A DNA stretch of 64,000 nucleotides, from contig NZ_CP013611.1 in NCBI RefSeq assembly GCF_001482385.1, positions 1,612,001 through 1,676,000 of the forward strand. The letters are read 5' to 3'. The notes below the pieces were generated by a model. That model saw only the letters and a list, made by a program, of their open reading frames with translations, did not search any database and was not told the DNA's origin. The DNA is from Pseudoalteromonas rubra (GTDB lineage Bacteria; Pseudomonadota; Gammaproteobacteria; Enterobacterales; Alteromonadaceae). Made by a program: the position numbers and the translations under genes. Positions 36,604 to 47,900 of the stretch are shown one piece after another (within the stretch, counting starts at the first letter, position 1; each line of letters opens with the position of its first letter).

Positions 36604-39600
36604 TCATCCCAGTCAAACTTATACAGCAAATCAATACTCTTATATAAACCACTTGTGGCTTCAATATAAAACTTTGAAAAAATACGATACCGCATTGCCA
36701 CTTCGCTGAGCGATGCGAACACCCCGACTCGGTAACTGACCTGTACACTGGGTGTCAGATAGCCAGATACTTCAACCTGGGTATCGTCCCCGCTGCCTTT
36801 GGCTGTCAGGTTCACATCCTTAATTCCTATGGTCTCTCCCGCTTTAGCGAAGTAACCCTTACTGCGGTCTATACTCTGCGACAATAAAAATTGTGCCAGC
36901 ATGGTATTGCTATTGCTGTCACCCTCGCCCAAGGGCTGTCCATTAAGCAAATAAGCCAGCGCCTGTGCCTGATCCATCGCGGGCTCTGAGTAAATCACCA
37001 GCTCCGGGCTGCGAATACTGCCTTTTACTTCCACACCAGCAATCACACCATTGGCTGTGGCATCTCGGTTACGGATCGCACGCACATTGATATAAGGCTT
37101 ATCCAATGGGCCATTAAAGCCCAGCTGGCCAGTTTCTATGCTCAAATCCTGACCAAAGGCCTTATACTGTCCTTCTCGCAGATTAATCTCGCCACTGGCC
37201 AGCATGGCTGAAGCGAGTTGTTTTTCCAGCGATAACTCACCTGCCAGGTAAGCATCTAACCCCATCGCCTTGATTCTGACATCATCAAGCAAACTGACAT
37301 CCAGGTCGAGCCGATAATCCAGTATCTGAACAGACTCACTGGCACTGGGATCAGCGTTATCAATGATGACCTGATCGTCACTCACAGTGACCACCCCTTC
37401 CGGCAGCGCTTCTATTTCTATGCGTCCATAAGGAACACTAACCGCACCCAATAACTCGGCATACAGGCCGTTGTAGCTCAGTAACAGCTCAGGCGAAATA
37501 TCCAGTTCGATACCTGGCTGTGGCATCAGCGTCAGGCGCTCACCATTGAGCTGCAATTTCGCCGCAATAGCGGACTCCCAATCGATCTCACCGGTGAATC
37601 TAAGCTGACCTCTGGGCAAAGTGTGTAGCTCACCATGGAGCTGAGCCTGCTGACCATTCAGTTGCACATCAAGGTCCAAATCGCTAATGGCCACGGGAAT
37701 TTCACTGGCTTTTAGTTGAATATCCGTGGCTCTGAGCTGCCCATTGAGCTGCGGCTGAGACAGTGCACCATCGATGCCTATCTGACCGGTGATAGTGCCA
37801 GCCAGTTCCAAATCGGGCCACATCAAACTGCGGAGCAAAGGTTTGAACTTATCGAGTTCTATGCCCGCGATATTGACAAAACCACGCATAGAGTGCATCT
37901 CTGTCTGTAATGGCATCTCCAGCTCACCATTAAAATGACCTAACTTTTTGAGCGCCAGTTGCCAGGTCGTTTTGGCTTGTTGTGCATCACTGTTAAGTGT
38001 CAGTACAAAGCGCTCGATTTCAAGAGGTAGGGTCGGTGCTACGCTGTCTTCACTGTCGTTGAGCTGTTCAGCGACAGCGCCATGTAAAACAACCTGAGCG
38101 TCAGACATATCCAGCTGCCCGTCCAGCGCCTGTAACTGACCTTGTAACCAATTTGCCCTGGCATGACCCGACAATAGGCCTTTTAGTTGCGCTGCATTGC
38201 TAAGTAACGGATTAAAATGCGCCAGGTCTAGTTGCTGCAACTCTACGCTGGCCTGGCCCTGAGCCCCCTGCTGCGCCGCGAAACACAGCTGTCCGGGTGC
38301 CAGTGTCCAGCATTGACGCCCGATCTCAATTTGCCCGGCTTTAGCCAGAATTGGTGCCGATGACAGCAATACCAGCTCGCTACTGTTTATGCGCAACAGG
38401 CCCGAATCCAGTTGACCTGCCCAGGCTTGCTGAGCATATTGTCCACTTAATGCCAGCTCAGCGCTGCCGCCGCTATTCTCAACCTGTACCCTCAGCTGAT
38501 GCTGGCTTTGATCACCTTGCGCCGTCATACTGAGTGCCGTTTCGGGTAACTCCCCCAACGTCACAGCCGGCAAAGAGACACGCAGATCCGTCAGCCAATT
38601 TTTGGCCATATCCAGTGTCAGAGCCAGCGTCCCGCCGTCAAGCGATGTGTCCTCATAAACCAATTTGTCGAGCTGGCTGTTGAACGAGAATTTGGGCATC
38701 TCAACCGGTCCGCTCGCCGTAAACACCCCAGACAGTTGTACATCCGCAGGCAAGAGCAAATTTCGTTCATGTGCCAGGGCCAGCTCACCTTGCAAGTCCA
38801 GTTGTTTATCGGCTTTGCCTGACACCATAATCTGACTTTGCCCGTAACTGAGCTGAGCAGCCAGGATCTCACCATGTAAGTCACTATTCACTTTGCCTCG
38901 GGCTACCAGCCTCAGCGGCAATGCAGCCAACTGGCCCGAGAGTGTGAGCTCATTTATCTGCGCCTGCCAGCGCTCACCCTGCTGAGTAAACTCAAGCTGA
39001 TAAGCGCCCGACAACTGCGTCTCATCGAGTTCAAGCCAGGCGCCCAAAGGCAACCTATGTAGTTCTCCTTGCAACTGACTACGAAGTCCACCTTGCCAGC
39101 TTACCTTAGCACTGAATTGTGTATGAGCGTCTCCTAAAGCCAGTTCAGCCTTTTGCAGCGCCAGTGCGTTAAGACCTCCGTTAGCAGCCAGTTGCACCGT
39201 GAGCTGATTATCCAGCAAGGCCAGCTGCTTGCTCAGCGCCACATCGGCATGCGCGGTGAACTGATAGTCATCCGCGGTACCCGAGGCGCTGAACGCTAGC
39301 TGTTGCAGGGTGTTATCCGCATCGAGCGCAAATTGTCCGGCCCTTACATCCAGTGAAAATGGCCAGTTTGGGACTGCCACATTGACACTTAAGGCGATCA
39401 TGCCTTGCGCCATACCAGTGATATCCGCAGCCAATTCAAGTTGCTGCAGGTCGCCATTCAATGTGAGCGAACTCTGATAATCCGGATGCTGATAGTCAAG
39501 CGCACCCGACACAGCCCAGCTGCTCAGGTCAGCCTGCGCCGTGACTGCAAGCTGATGGGCAAAATATGCCATCGACAAGTGCCGTACCGACAACTCCGAC

Positions 39601-40322
39601 TGCTCAGCAGCTGCGCTCAATGTTAGCTGATTCAGTACCTGAATCTCACCCTCGTAGGGTTGATAAACAAGCTCGTCTATAGTCAGTTGTTCAAGATCAA
39701 CCGCTATAGGAAGGCGTATGGCAGGCAAGGATAACGCCGGTATCTCTGTCGGCATAACGAAAGGCGCGGCAGGTGCTGGCGCTTCAATTTGTTGGATTTG
39801 TATGCTGCCCAGTGCAAACTGACCAACCTGCATATCCTGCTTATCAATGCGTGCAGTCAACATTAGCTCATTAAGATCTATCTGATATCCGGCAGCTTTG
39901 ATATCTGCAATGCCGAGCGTCAGTTGCTCAATGGCAACAGTGAACGGCACAGTCACGGCGCCCGGCTCAGACGCAGGCTCTGTGCCTGTTGCACCGGATT
40001 GTGCACTTCTTTGTTCAGTCAAATGCAAGGTCACCTGGTCAGCACGACCAGAAAGGCACAAAGTTGCACAGCTAAACCAGTCAAGTGACAGGCTTAACTG
40101 ACGTGCGTCAAAAACAAGCAGTTCGTTTTCAAACCGGATATCCAGTACAGCATTAGACAACACACGTGCCTGCGGCGAGCTTACCTGCAAGCCAGAAACG
40201 CTGTGGTTGGCCACCCAGACAACAAACTTATGACCGGGTAACGTAAATAGCAGAAAAAATACCGTCACACATACACCAATGACAGCATAGCTAATACGGC
40301 GCAGCCAGGTTTTCATTCCCAT
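36600..40322 (-). CDS. tamB: Translocation and assembly module inner-membrane protein TamB
   Basis: A 1240-residue TamB (DUF490) protein: an N-terminal membrane anchor (ISYAVIGVCVTVFFLLFTLPG), a very long beta-taco of repeating LQLNG/LSGQ-type strands across the periplasm, and the conserved C-terminal DUF490 region (about 950-1240; LLNGQPLGEGDSNSN, FSKFYIEATSGLYKSIDLLYKFDWDE). With TamA it bridges the two membranes and is linked to autotransporter assembly and phospholipid transport. Starts by TAATG overlap with tamA. Confidence 0.95.
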   Translation of the reverse strand: MGMKTWLRRISYAVIGVCVTVFFLLFTLPGHKFVVWVANHSVSGLQVSSPQARVLSNAVLDIRFENELLVFDARQLSLSLDWFSCATLCLSGRADQVTLHLTEQRSAQSGATGTEPASEPGAVTVPFTVAIEQLTLGIADIKAAGYQIDLNELMLTARIDKQDMQVGQFALGSIQIQQIEAPAPAAPFVMPTEIPALSLPAIRLPIAVDLEQLTIDELVYQPYEGEIQVLNQLTLSAAAEQSELSVRHLSMAYFAHQLAVTAQADLSSWAVSGALDYQHPDYQSSLTLNGDLQQLELAADITGMAQGMIALSVNVAVPNWPFSLDVRAGQFALDADNTLQQLAFSASGTADDYQFTAHADVALSKQLALLDNQLTVQLAANGGLNALALQKAELALGDAHTQFSAKVSWQGGLRSQLQGELHRLPLGAWLELDETQLSGAYQLEFTQQGERWQAQINELTLSGQLAALPLRLVARGKVNSDLHGEILAAQLSYGQSQIMVSGKADKQLDLQGELALAHERNLLLPADVQLSGVFTASGPVEMPKFSFNSQLDKLVYEDTSLDGGTLALTLDMAKNWLTDLRVSLPAVTLGELPETALSMTAQGDQSQHQLRVQVENSGGSAELALSGQYAQQAWAGQLDSGLLRINSSELVLLSSAPILAKAGQIEIGRQCWTLAPGQLCFAAQQGAQGQASVELQQLDLAHFNPLLSNAAQLKGLLSGHARANWLQGQLQALDGQLDMSDAQVVLHGAVAEQLNDSEDSVAPTLPLEIERFVLTLNSDAQQAKTTWQLALKKLGHFNGELEMPLQTEMHSMRGFVNIAGIELDKFKPLLRSLMWPDLELAGTITGQIGIDGALSQPQLNGQLRATDIQLKASEIPVAISDLDLDVQLNGQQAQLHGELHTLPRGQLRFTGEIDWESAIAAKLQLNGERLTLMPQPGIELDISPELLLSYNGLYAELLGAVSVPYGRIEIEALPEGVVTVSDDQVIIDNADPSASESVQILDYRLDLDVSLLDDVRIKAMGLDAYLAGELSLEKQLASAMLASGEINLREGQYKAFGQDLSIETGQLGFNGPLDKPYINVRAIRNRDATANGVIAGVEVKGSIRSPELVIYSEPAMDQAQALAYLLNGQPLGEGDSNSNTMLAQFLLSQSIDRSKGYFAKAGETIGIKDVNLTAKGSGDDTQVEVSGYLTPSVQVSYRVGVFASLSEVAMRYRIFSKFYIEATSGLYKSIDLLYKFDWDE

Positions 40323-42058
40323 TACATCTCCGGTCCAATCACAATACTTAAACGGGTACTTCTACTGTCTTTACTCAGTCCCCATGCGTGGTCCAGCCGG
40401 ATTGGCCCAACCGGTGTCAGATAGCGCAGCCCGAATCCGGCCCCCAATGCCCATTTCTCTTTAAAATCATCCGTCGCCGTACCACTATCAACAAACAAGG
40501 CAACACGCCAGTTGGGCAAAAACTGATAATTGTACTCAGCGCTGGCAGTCGCCAGATATTTACCGCCGAGCAATTTGCCGTTCTCATCACGCGGGGCCAC
40601 CGACTGATAGGCAAACCCTCGAACGCTCTGATCGCCACCGGCGAAAAAGCGCATATTAAAAGGCACGGCCGCAATATCCTCTGCCACAATTGCGCCGGCT
40701 TCCAGGCGAGTCAGAAAAAAATGCCGCTGCTCGAGATTACGCAACCAGGCATTTTTCCATCGCACTTTGAGTAAAGATGTTGAAGAGATCACGGAGTCAC
40801 TGGCCAGCTCGACCGAGATCAGTCGCTCGTTCCCCCAGTAAGGCAGCATGCCCCCCAGCGTTTGCTTTTTCGCATAGCTCACCCCCGGGATCAGCATTTC
40901 GGTCTTAAGTACCTCGCCATCTTGTTCACTGGTCTCATGTTCACGTTTCAAAAAAGCGGTACGCACCCAGTTGCCGGATGTCAGCCATTGGCGCTGAACC
41001 TGAATATTCCAGGTTTTAATATCAACCCCTTCGGTCAGATCATCCTGCAACTGATAGCCACCAAGAATGCGAAATACATCGCTATTGGGGTCACTCATAG
41101 GAATGGTGTAAGCCGCACTGATATCCTGCTGACGCTGAGAAACATTGAGATCTGAGGTCATGGAATGTCCCCCGTCAGTGATCCAGGGCTTACTCCATTT
41201 AAAGCGCGCTTTTGCCCCCAACTCAGTGCTATATCCTCCACCAACTTCATAGCTATTGGCCGGTTTATCGACCAACTCAACACGGACAGGAACCTCACCG
41301 TCTTGTCTGGCTTTAAGCAGCGGGTAAACACGAACACTTTGAAAATACGGTGTTTCATTCAATGTCAGGTTGTACTCAGATAGTTTATCCGAGACATACA
41401 ATTCACCAGGCTGAAACGGGCTCAGCGCTCTGGCAAAGTCAATTGCTTTTGAATCAGATGACAAATGCAGCTTACCAAAGCGATAGCGGGGGCCAGCTGA
41501 AAGGACTAAGGTAGCAGAAACCTGCTGTAATTCACGCTCTACAGTGATCTGCTTTTCCTGCCACTGAAAATCAAAATAGCCCAGCTCCAGTAGTAGACTT
41601 TCGATTTGCGCTTTGGTGGCTTCATACTGATCATGTCTAACCTGCTCGCCAGCCTGGATAGCGCCCGCGATTAAACGGCTGCGCAGTGTTTCATCTGCAA
41701 TCCCCTGTAAGGAGATCTCAACGTTGTACCAGGACAATGGTATCCCGGGATCCAGATGTAATACGACACCGCGAGTCTGGGGGTCAAATGCCACAGAGAC
41801 TGCATGGCGATAATATCCAAGTGCCTGCAATGCCTTAGTAACATCTTTACTTATGAGCTTTGTTCTGCGCGGCGTAAATGGCTTACCCACATATGAAGCC
41901 ATAAATCGAATGACGTTATCCCGAACTTCATCCGTTAACTCAGCGCTGTCAGAGGCACTGTGAATGGTAAACTCTGAAATATCAGATGACGCTATAGCCG
42001 AAGAATGAAATGAGAACAGTAGCACAAAAAGAACGGTACTAAACGCAGATGAACGCAC
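40322..42058 (-). CDS. tamA: Translocation and assembly module outer-membrane protein TamA
   Basis: A 578-residue Omp85-family protein: signal peptide, three POTRA domains (about 30-270) and a 16-strand barrel (KWSKPWITDGGHSMTSDLNVSQ, ending RLDHAWGLSKDSRSTRLSIVIGPEM). The RGF/Y motif of loop 6 is present (SVRGFAYQSVAPRD). First gene of the tamA-tamB unit, divergent from rraB. Confidence 0.95.
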   Translation of the reverse strand: MRSSAFSTVLFVLLFSFHSSAIASSDISEFTIHSASDSAELTDEVRDNVIRFMASYVGKPFTPRRTKLISKDVTKALQALGYYRHAVSVAFDPQTRGVVLHLDPGIPLSWYNVEISLQGIADETLRSRLIAGAIQAGEQVRHDQYEATKAQIESLLLELGYFDFQWQEKQITVERELQQVSATLVLSAGPRYRFGKLHLSSDSKAIDFARALSPFQPGELYVSDKLSEYNLTLNETPYFQSVRVYPLLKARQDGEVPVRVELVDKPANSYEVGGGYSTELGAKARFKWSKPWITDGGHSMTSDLNVSQRQQDISAAYTIPMSDPNSDVFRILGGYQLQDDLTEGVDIKTWNIQVQRQWLTSGNWVRTAFLKREHETSEQDGEVLKTEMLIPGVSYAKKQTLGGMLPYWGNERLISVELASDSVISSTSLLKVRWKNAWLRNLEQRHFFLTRLEAGAIVAEDIAAVPFNMRFFAGGDQSVRGFAYQSVAPRDENGKLLGGKYLATASAEYNYQFLPNWRVALFVDSGTATDDFKEKWALGAGFGLRYLTPVGPIRLDHAWGLSKDSRSTRLSIVIGPEM

Positions 42059-42240
42059 TAAATAACCCTATAAATCACAGTGGCATTATAATACCACAGC
42101 AAGTTGACGCTGACATGGCGTGGTTAGGCTCATCACTGTGTTATTTTTATGCACTTGCATGCAAATTTTTGCGGTCAGTGCTTTTTATTTTGTGTTGGAT
42201 AGCGGACAATATCGCCAGCTATATTAACTTGAGTACGATT

Positions 42241-42567
42241 ATGCAATTCCCTGATGATGACAACGGCCAGCTTCTGTCTGAAATTGCTGCAGCCGGTGTA
42301 GATCTCACGCAGATGCACAGCATCGATTTTTTTATCTTGTTTGAACAAAAAGCCGACGCAGAACGCTTTATGAGTGCCATATCTGCCGATGAGTTGGCAC
42401 CGAACACTAAGCTGGATACCTGTCCGGATACTGGCGTATGGGAAGTGATAACTTCTGTGACTATGGTGCCGGATCACCAGCTTTTAACTCAAACAGAACA
42501 ATACCTGGAGTCTATCGCTAACAGCCACGAAGGCTACGGTGATGGCTGGGGGATCCTCGCCGAGTAA
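42241..42567 (+). CDS. rraB: Ribonuclease E inhibitor RraB-like protein
   Basis: A 108-residue protein (MQFPDDDNGQLLSEIAAAGV onward, ending GYGDGWGILAE) of the RraB/PF06877 family: the alternation of acidic helices and the GYGDGWG end match the DGWGTYF region of E. coli RraB. RraB binds RNase E and changes which RNAs it degrades. A longer frame from 42049 adds 64 hydrophobic residues that do not belong to the family. The ribosome site is weak. Confidence 0.75.
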   Translation: MQFPDDDNGQLLSEIAAAGVDLTQMHSIDFFILFEQKADAERFMSAISADELAPNTKLDTCPDTGVWEVITSVTMVPDHQLLTQTEQYLESIANSHEGYGDGWGILAE

Positions 42568-42606
42568 AGCTCGCGTGTTTTCGTCGCGGATAACAGCAAG
42601 TTCAGC

Positions 42607-44343
42607 TTAGCTTTTATCCGCGGTGCGATAATTGCCCTGATAATCAAAAATCTTCTCTGCCACCTGCCAGCCATACTTTTTATGTTGTCGGGCAATAACA
42701 AAATCCGGCGCCGATAACACAGTGGCATCCACCTGTGCCGCCTCCGTCCATGCCTTCACATTAACGCCAGTCCGGCAGTGCTTTTCAAACTGACGAACAA
42801 AATAGTGCCGACTTTTGGGGTTCGCAAAGTCAAACACTTCGCTGACACTTGCGCCATCTTCATCAAAATAGGTGATTTTCAGCACTTGCGCCTTAACCAC
42901 TTCACCACTTAACCCACTGCAGCGTATCACCATGGCATTTTTTAAATTGAGTGCCGCCCGCAGCTTATCGTCGGGATCTGCCAACATCACTCCACAACTA
43001 TGACACTGACGGGCCGCAATGTCGTTCTCGGCACCACAACTGTCGCACTCTTTAAACTTAAAACGATAGTCACATTGTTGCTCATTGCCTTCGTCGTCCT
43101 GCAACAACCCCTGACAACGCCTGCCAAAATGCTCAATAACCCGTCCCTGCTCATCATATTTACCCCAAAAGATATTGCCAAAACCACAGCCCGGACACAA
43201 AACCTGAACAGGCTCATTATCTGAGTTGGGCTTTTTACTCCCCACCTCCGGATGGAACAAATCAAATTCATTAGCTGCATAATCGATTACCAGGCAGTCT
43301 TTTTTACCTTCACTGAGGCGCAGGCCTCTGCCCACAATTTGCTGATATAAACTAACCGACTCGGTGGGCCTTAAGATCGCAATAACGTCGACATGAGGGG
43401 CATCAAACCCCGTAGTTAATACCGATACATTCACCAAATATTTTATTTCTCGACGTTTAAATGCGGCAATGATGTCATCCCGCTCACGATTATCCGTATC
43501 GCCAATCACCAGGGCTGTTTGCTCTGTTGGTAAATAACCAATGATCTCTTTGGCATGTAATACGGTCGCAGCAAATATCATCACGCCATGACGCTCTTTG
43601 CTGAGTGACACAACATGGTTAATAATGCTTTTGGTCGCCCGGGTATTACTCTGTAACAGCTGATTCATATCCGCTTCACTGAAACGACCAAATGCATTGC
43701 TATTTAGCGCGGAGAAATCGTAATTCTCTATAGCCGGATCGAGTTTATTAGGCGGTGTAAGATAGCCATGCTTGATCATATAACGCAGCGGTAATTCATA
43801 AATACAACGATGGAAAGGGCTATTTTCACTACCTCGTACAAAGCCATGGTAGTGACTACGATACACCCAGCCACTACCAAGCCTGTATGGCGTTGCTGTC
43901 AGCCCCAATAACTTTAAAGCAGGATTAAATTGTCGCAGGCGTTCAATAACCATCATATATTGACTGTCATCCTCACCGCTGACACGGTGGCACTCATCAA
44001 TAATCAGCAGAGAATAAAAGCTATCTATCGCTTCTAAATTCCGGGCCAGTGACTGAACACTCGCAAACGTTACCTGATGAAGCATTTCCTTTTGCTTTAA
44101 CCCTGCCGAGTAAATACTCGCGTTTAAACCATAACTTTGGTATTTCTGGGCATTTTGCTCAACCAGCTCTTTTACATGTGTCATCACCAGAATTTTGTGT
44201 TTCGCGAGTCGTGCTAACTGGGCAATGACCAGGCTTTTACCAGCACCGGTTGGCAACACAATAACAGCGCTATCATCGGACTTTTTAAAATGTGTGATGG
44301 TATTAGCGACCGCTTCTTCTTGATAAGGTCTGAGCGTGTAAAT
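42607..44343 (-). CDS. radD: ATP-dependent helicase RadD (YejH); probable ATT start
   Basis: The 578-residue superfamily-2 helicase matches E. coli RadD (586 residues), which acts in recombination-dependent DNA repair. Visible: Q-type motif LRPYQEEAV, Walker [13 protein letters not shown]-type box [17 protein letters not shown], motif [16 protein letters not shown] and C-terminal Cys clusters ([27 protein letters not shown]). The first GTG/ATG-type start in frame (44259) would delete LRPYQ and leave Walker A as the N-terminus. Codons homologous to the E. coli N-terminus extend upstream, the next stop is near 44406, and no ATG, GTG or TTG lies between. AGGTGT followed after 4 nt by ATT (44341-44343) is the best start. 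Confidence 0.85.
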   Translation of the reverse strand: MYTLRPYQEEAVANTITHFKKSDDSAVIVLPTGAGKSLVIAQLARLAKHKILVMTHVKELVEQNAQKYQSYGLNASIYSAGLKQKEMLHQVTFASVQSLARNLEAIDSFYSLLIIDECHRVSGEDDSQYMMVIERLRQFNPALKLLGLTATPYRLGSGWVYRSHYHGFVRGSENSPFHRCIYELPLRYMIKHGYLTPPNKLDPAIENYDFSALNSNAFGRFSEADMNQLLQSNTRATKSIINHVVSLSKERHGVMIFAATVLHAKEIIGYLPTEQTALVIGDTDNRERDDIIAAFKRREIKYLVNVSVLTTGFDAPHVDVIAILRPTESVSLYQQIVGRGLRLSEGKKDCLVIDYAANEFDLFHPEVGSKKPNSDNEPVQVLCPGCGFGNIFWGKYDEQGRVIEHFGRRCQGLLQDDEGNEQQCDYRFKFKECDSCGAENDIAARQCHSCGVMLADPDDKLRAALNLKNAMVIRCSGLSGEVVKAQVLKITYFDEDGASVSEVFDFANPKSRHYFVRQFEKHCRTGVNVKAWTEAAQVDATVLSAPDFVIARQHKKYGWQVAEKIFDYQGNYRTADKS

Positions 44344-44480
44344 AGGGACACCTGAGAATATTAACGAGTTAAGATAAAGATGGAATAAGGCAGGATATAG
44401 AAAGTGAACCGATTAGTTGTCCACTTAAAAGGCAAGCCAGTCACCTATGAAATACCGTAACTGGCCTTAGAAACGCACAA

Positions 44481-44786
44481 TTAGATTTTATGCTCTTCTA
44501 AATTAACATCAACAAACGCCTTTGGTGTTTTACCGCGACCAGTCCATTCAAATACCTCACCATCTTTTTCAATTCGGTATTTTGGGCGTACCTTACTACG
44601 CTTATCAGTCGCACTTTCCGAAGCAAAATCTTCTAAAGACAATCCTTTTTCTTTAATCAGTGCCAAAACTTCTTTTTTGGCTTCTTCCTGTTTTGCCTGC
44701 TCATCAATAGCAGCTTGGATCAGCTCCAGCGCTTTATTCAAATCACTGTAACTTGCAGTCTTTATAAAAGATCTTATTTCACGCAT
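44481..44786 (-). CDS. Short H-NS-family nucleoid protein
   Basis: A 101-residue protein with a helical oligomerisation part (about 1-50) and the H-NS C-terminal DNA-binding domain (YRIEKDGEVFEWTGRGKTPKAFV), whose TGRGKTPKAF loop inserts in the AT-rich minor groove. It is shorter than E. coli H-NS (137) because the N-terminal part is reduced. Probably silences AT-rich or acquired DNA. Its upstream region is itself very AT-rich, as in autoregulated hns genes. Confidence 0.88.
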   Translation of the reverse strand: MREIRSFIKTASYSDLNKALELIQAAIDEQAKQEEAKKEVLALIKEKGLSLEDFASESATDKRSKVRPKYRIEKDGEVFEWTGRGKTPKAFVDVNLEEHKI

Positions 44787-44982
44787 TTGATTACTCTCGT
44801 AGATTGTTGAATTTACAATTTTCTAAGTTAATTAAGCTCGATATATAGAGAGTATATTATATTTATCTCATTTCAAATTAAAAGTGATTAAATTTATAAT
44901 GCCTATTGATAATTACTCAATATTAGTCACGACATTAAGACATTTTCCACTCTTAGGGACAGCGATAAAGTCGCATACCGAA

Positions 44983-47900
44983 CTAGCGCATCCACACTTT
45001 CACTTCTGCCAGGCCATTCGACTGCAGCAATTGTAGCTGCGATTCCACATTCTGGCTTTGTTCGAACTCAAAGGCATCCAGTTGTTCGTCAAAAGTTATG
45101 GTCGCGGCGCCATCACCACCGCGTTGTTTTACTTCATGCAATGCGATATCAGCAAGGTTAACCGAGGCCTCCCAGCCTATCACCTGCCCTCCCAGCAAAG
45201 GCAGTGGATAGAAGGACCAGCCTACAGAGACACTCAGGTTCAATGACTTGCCATTGGGTAGCTTAAAGTCAAATTGGGCAATTGCTTTACATAACTCACT
45301 AACATATCGTTCAACTTCGGAGCATTTAAAGTCCCGTAAAAGCAGCAAAAACTCATCGCCACTCCAACGCGCCACATAATCTGAACCCTGAGTACGGGTA
45401 TTAAGCAAGGTCGCAAGCTGCTGCAAACAGCTATCTCCACCAATTGGGCCATAAGCATCATTGATTTTACTGAAACTATCGATATTCAGGATCATCAGCA
45501 CCAGACTCTTATCCTGCTGACGCAATGACTGTGCGTTACGCTGATAGTGTTCAATATCTTTGGGAAGCTGGTCAAATAAGAAGCGGCGACTCCGAAGCCC
45601 CGTCAACTCATCTGAGTGGCTGACCAGCTTCAGTTGCGTATTTACCTGATTCAGTTTGTCGTTGGCTTTTCTCAGCTCGGTTGTACGCTCCGCAACCAGC
45701 GCTTCCAGTGCGGCCTGTTTACGTCGCTCCTGAGTGCGAAACACCCAGAACACCAGATAGAATAAAAACATGAAGCCACAGGTGATTATCAAACGGAAAA
45801 ACACCGTTTCATCAAACCGCTGGGGTAATTGCAGATTCAGTGACAGATTATGTGCCTGTTGCCAGTCCTGACCACGTCGCTTCACCTGTAGTAAGAAAGT
45901 GAAATCGCCCGGCGGCAAGTTTGTATATATGGCTTCCCGGCGAGACTGTGCATCGCGCCACTGGGCATCGTGCCCGTCCAGTTTATAGCGGAATTCTATA
46001 CTTTGCGGTGCATAAAAATCGATAGCCGTGTAGCGAATCGTCAAATCTCGCTCGCTGGTGTCGAGTTCAACTGGCCCCTCAAGTCTGTCTGGTGTCAGGT
46101 TTCGGTATGCCGTAGAGATACTCTCAAATTTAGGTGCCAGTTCAGCAGCACTAAATAGTTGCACCTTTTTCGGGATCCGCACTATGCCTTGCAGGCTGGG
46201 ATAGAGAAGATAATCATCCTGCTCAACCACAGCATCATGCCCCAGTCCGGTACAACATTGACTCGGCACCCCATCCAGTTGCCTGTCAAAGGGATTGATA
46301 ACCTGTTCAACCTGCAGATTCTGTACAGGTTCACTAAACTGTGCCACCGGCATCCGATATACACCTTTCATGGTACTCACCCAAACGAGTTCCTGGGTTT
46401 TATCGAAATGCAATGACAAAATCGGGCCATAAGGTAGCCCGTGTGAGGCATCCAGCTGATGCCAGTCTCCATCCTGGCTTCGATAATAAAGGCCATCATA
46501 AAAGGTCCCCACCAGAGTGGCACTACCTTCAACGTGCAAGATACTGGTGACATAAGCAGACTCAAGGGACGTCTGCCCGCCTATCTTCTCGATGCCGCGT
46601 TCATTATATTTATAGGCCCCTTTATCGGTGCCAATAAAACCAAAGCGAGGGAAGTCGACGACATAGGTAATAAACTGGCTACCAAGAAAGGCATTATAAG
46701 TGAAGGGTGTCAGTCCACTGTAATCGAGCCGATATAGACCACGCCCGGTACCCAGCCATAATCCACCTTGATTGGAGGGGGTCAGCGTAAAGACCTGAGT
46801 CTGACGAAATTCTCGATTAGGGATAGCCAGCAATTTATCGTCTTCATAAATCACCACACCCCGACCGGTACCCAGAAACAAACGTTCGCCAATAAACTCC
46901 ATATCATGGATCTCAACCCCTTTGAGCTGCTCTGAACTGATCACGGGTTCAAAATTATCGTTGCCGTCCAATCGGCCAACCCCTTCACGGGTTGCTACCC
47001 AAACGTTCCCCTGCAGGTCTTGCGTAATCGCAGAAACGGCCTGCTCTCGTTGCGTCCCGACAGCAAAACGCTCTACTCTGCCAGCATGTGCCAGCCACAA
47101 GCCTTCATTGATACTGGCCATCCACACATTTGAGTCGTTGTCGATGAAGATATCGGTAAACCATATCCCCTGATCCAGCTGTGCCAGTTCGACATATTGC
47201 CACTGACCACCACTTTCTTTGTACAGCAGCCGTCCATATGTGGAAACCCACATACCGCCTTGCTGATCGCTTAGAAACTTATAGGTCGCGTTATTGCCAA
47301 TCTCATCATAGCGCCGTAACACCTCATCGAAATCAAGAAAATAAGCACCTAACTGAGAAGCCAGGAAAAGCTTACCGTCTATCCAGGCAAGGTCATGGAT
47401 ATTGGTCTGCGCTAACTGCCGGGGTAATGAAACTTTGCTCGACAGCTCAAGCCGCATATCATTGGAGCCCATAGATTGCGATTCGCTGATCCGCAGTAAA
47501 TGGCGCTCATTGATCAGCCAAATCCCCTGCGGTGAAGACGTCATTTTAGTTACGGAGCCAACGATTTGGCTGATATGCGTTAGGGAGAGTTTTTTGTTGT
47601 CGAGGTTATTTTCAGCCAAAGTAAGGCGCTTGGCCGACACATAGTATAAGCCATTTGCAGCGACCCAGATATTGCCATTATGATCTTCGAGAATATCTCT
47701 GACTTCGCCCTGGACTTCAAAACGCTCTGCGGCAAGCGTCTGTGGATTTAAACGGGTCACACCCCGGCGGGTACCTATCCACAACATACCAAATCGGTCT
47801 ACGAAAATCTTATTGACCGCATTGCTGTCAAGAAACGTGCTGTTTTGGGTCGTATAATTGCTAAACTGCAAGCCATCAAAGCGACTTAAGCCGAACTGTG

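Noticed and set aside
42049..42240. 64-residue hydrophobic N-terminal extension of RraB
   Set aside because: It overlaps the tamA start region and is absent from the RraB family; the ATG at 42241 gives the family length.
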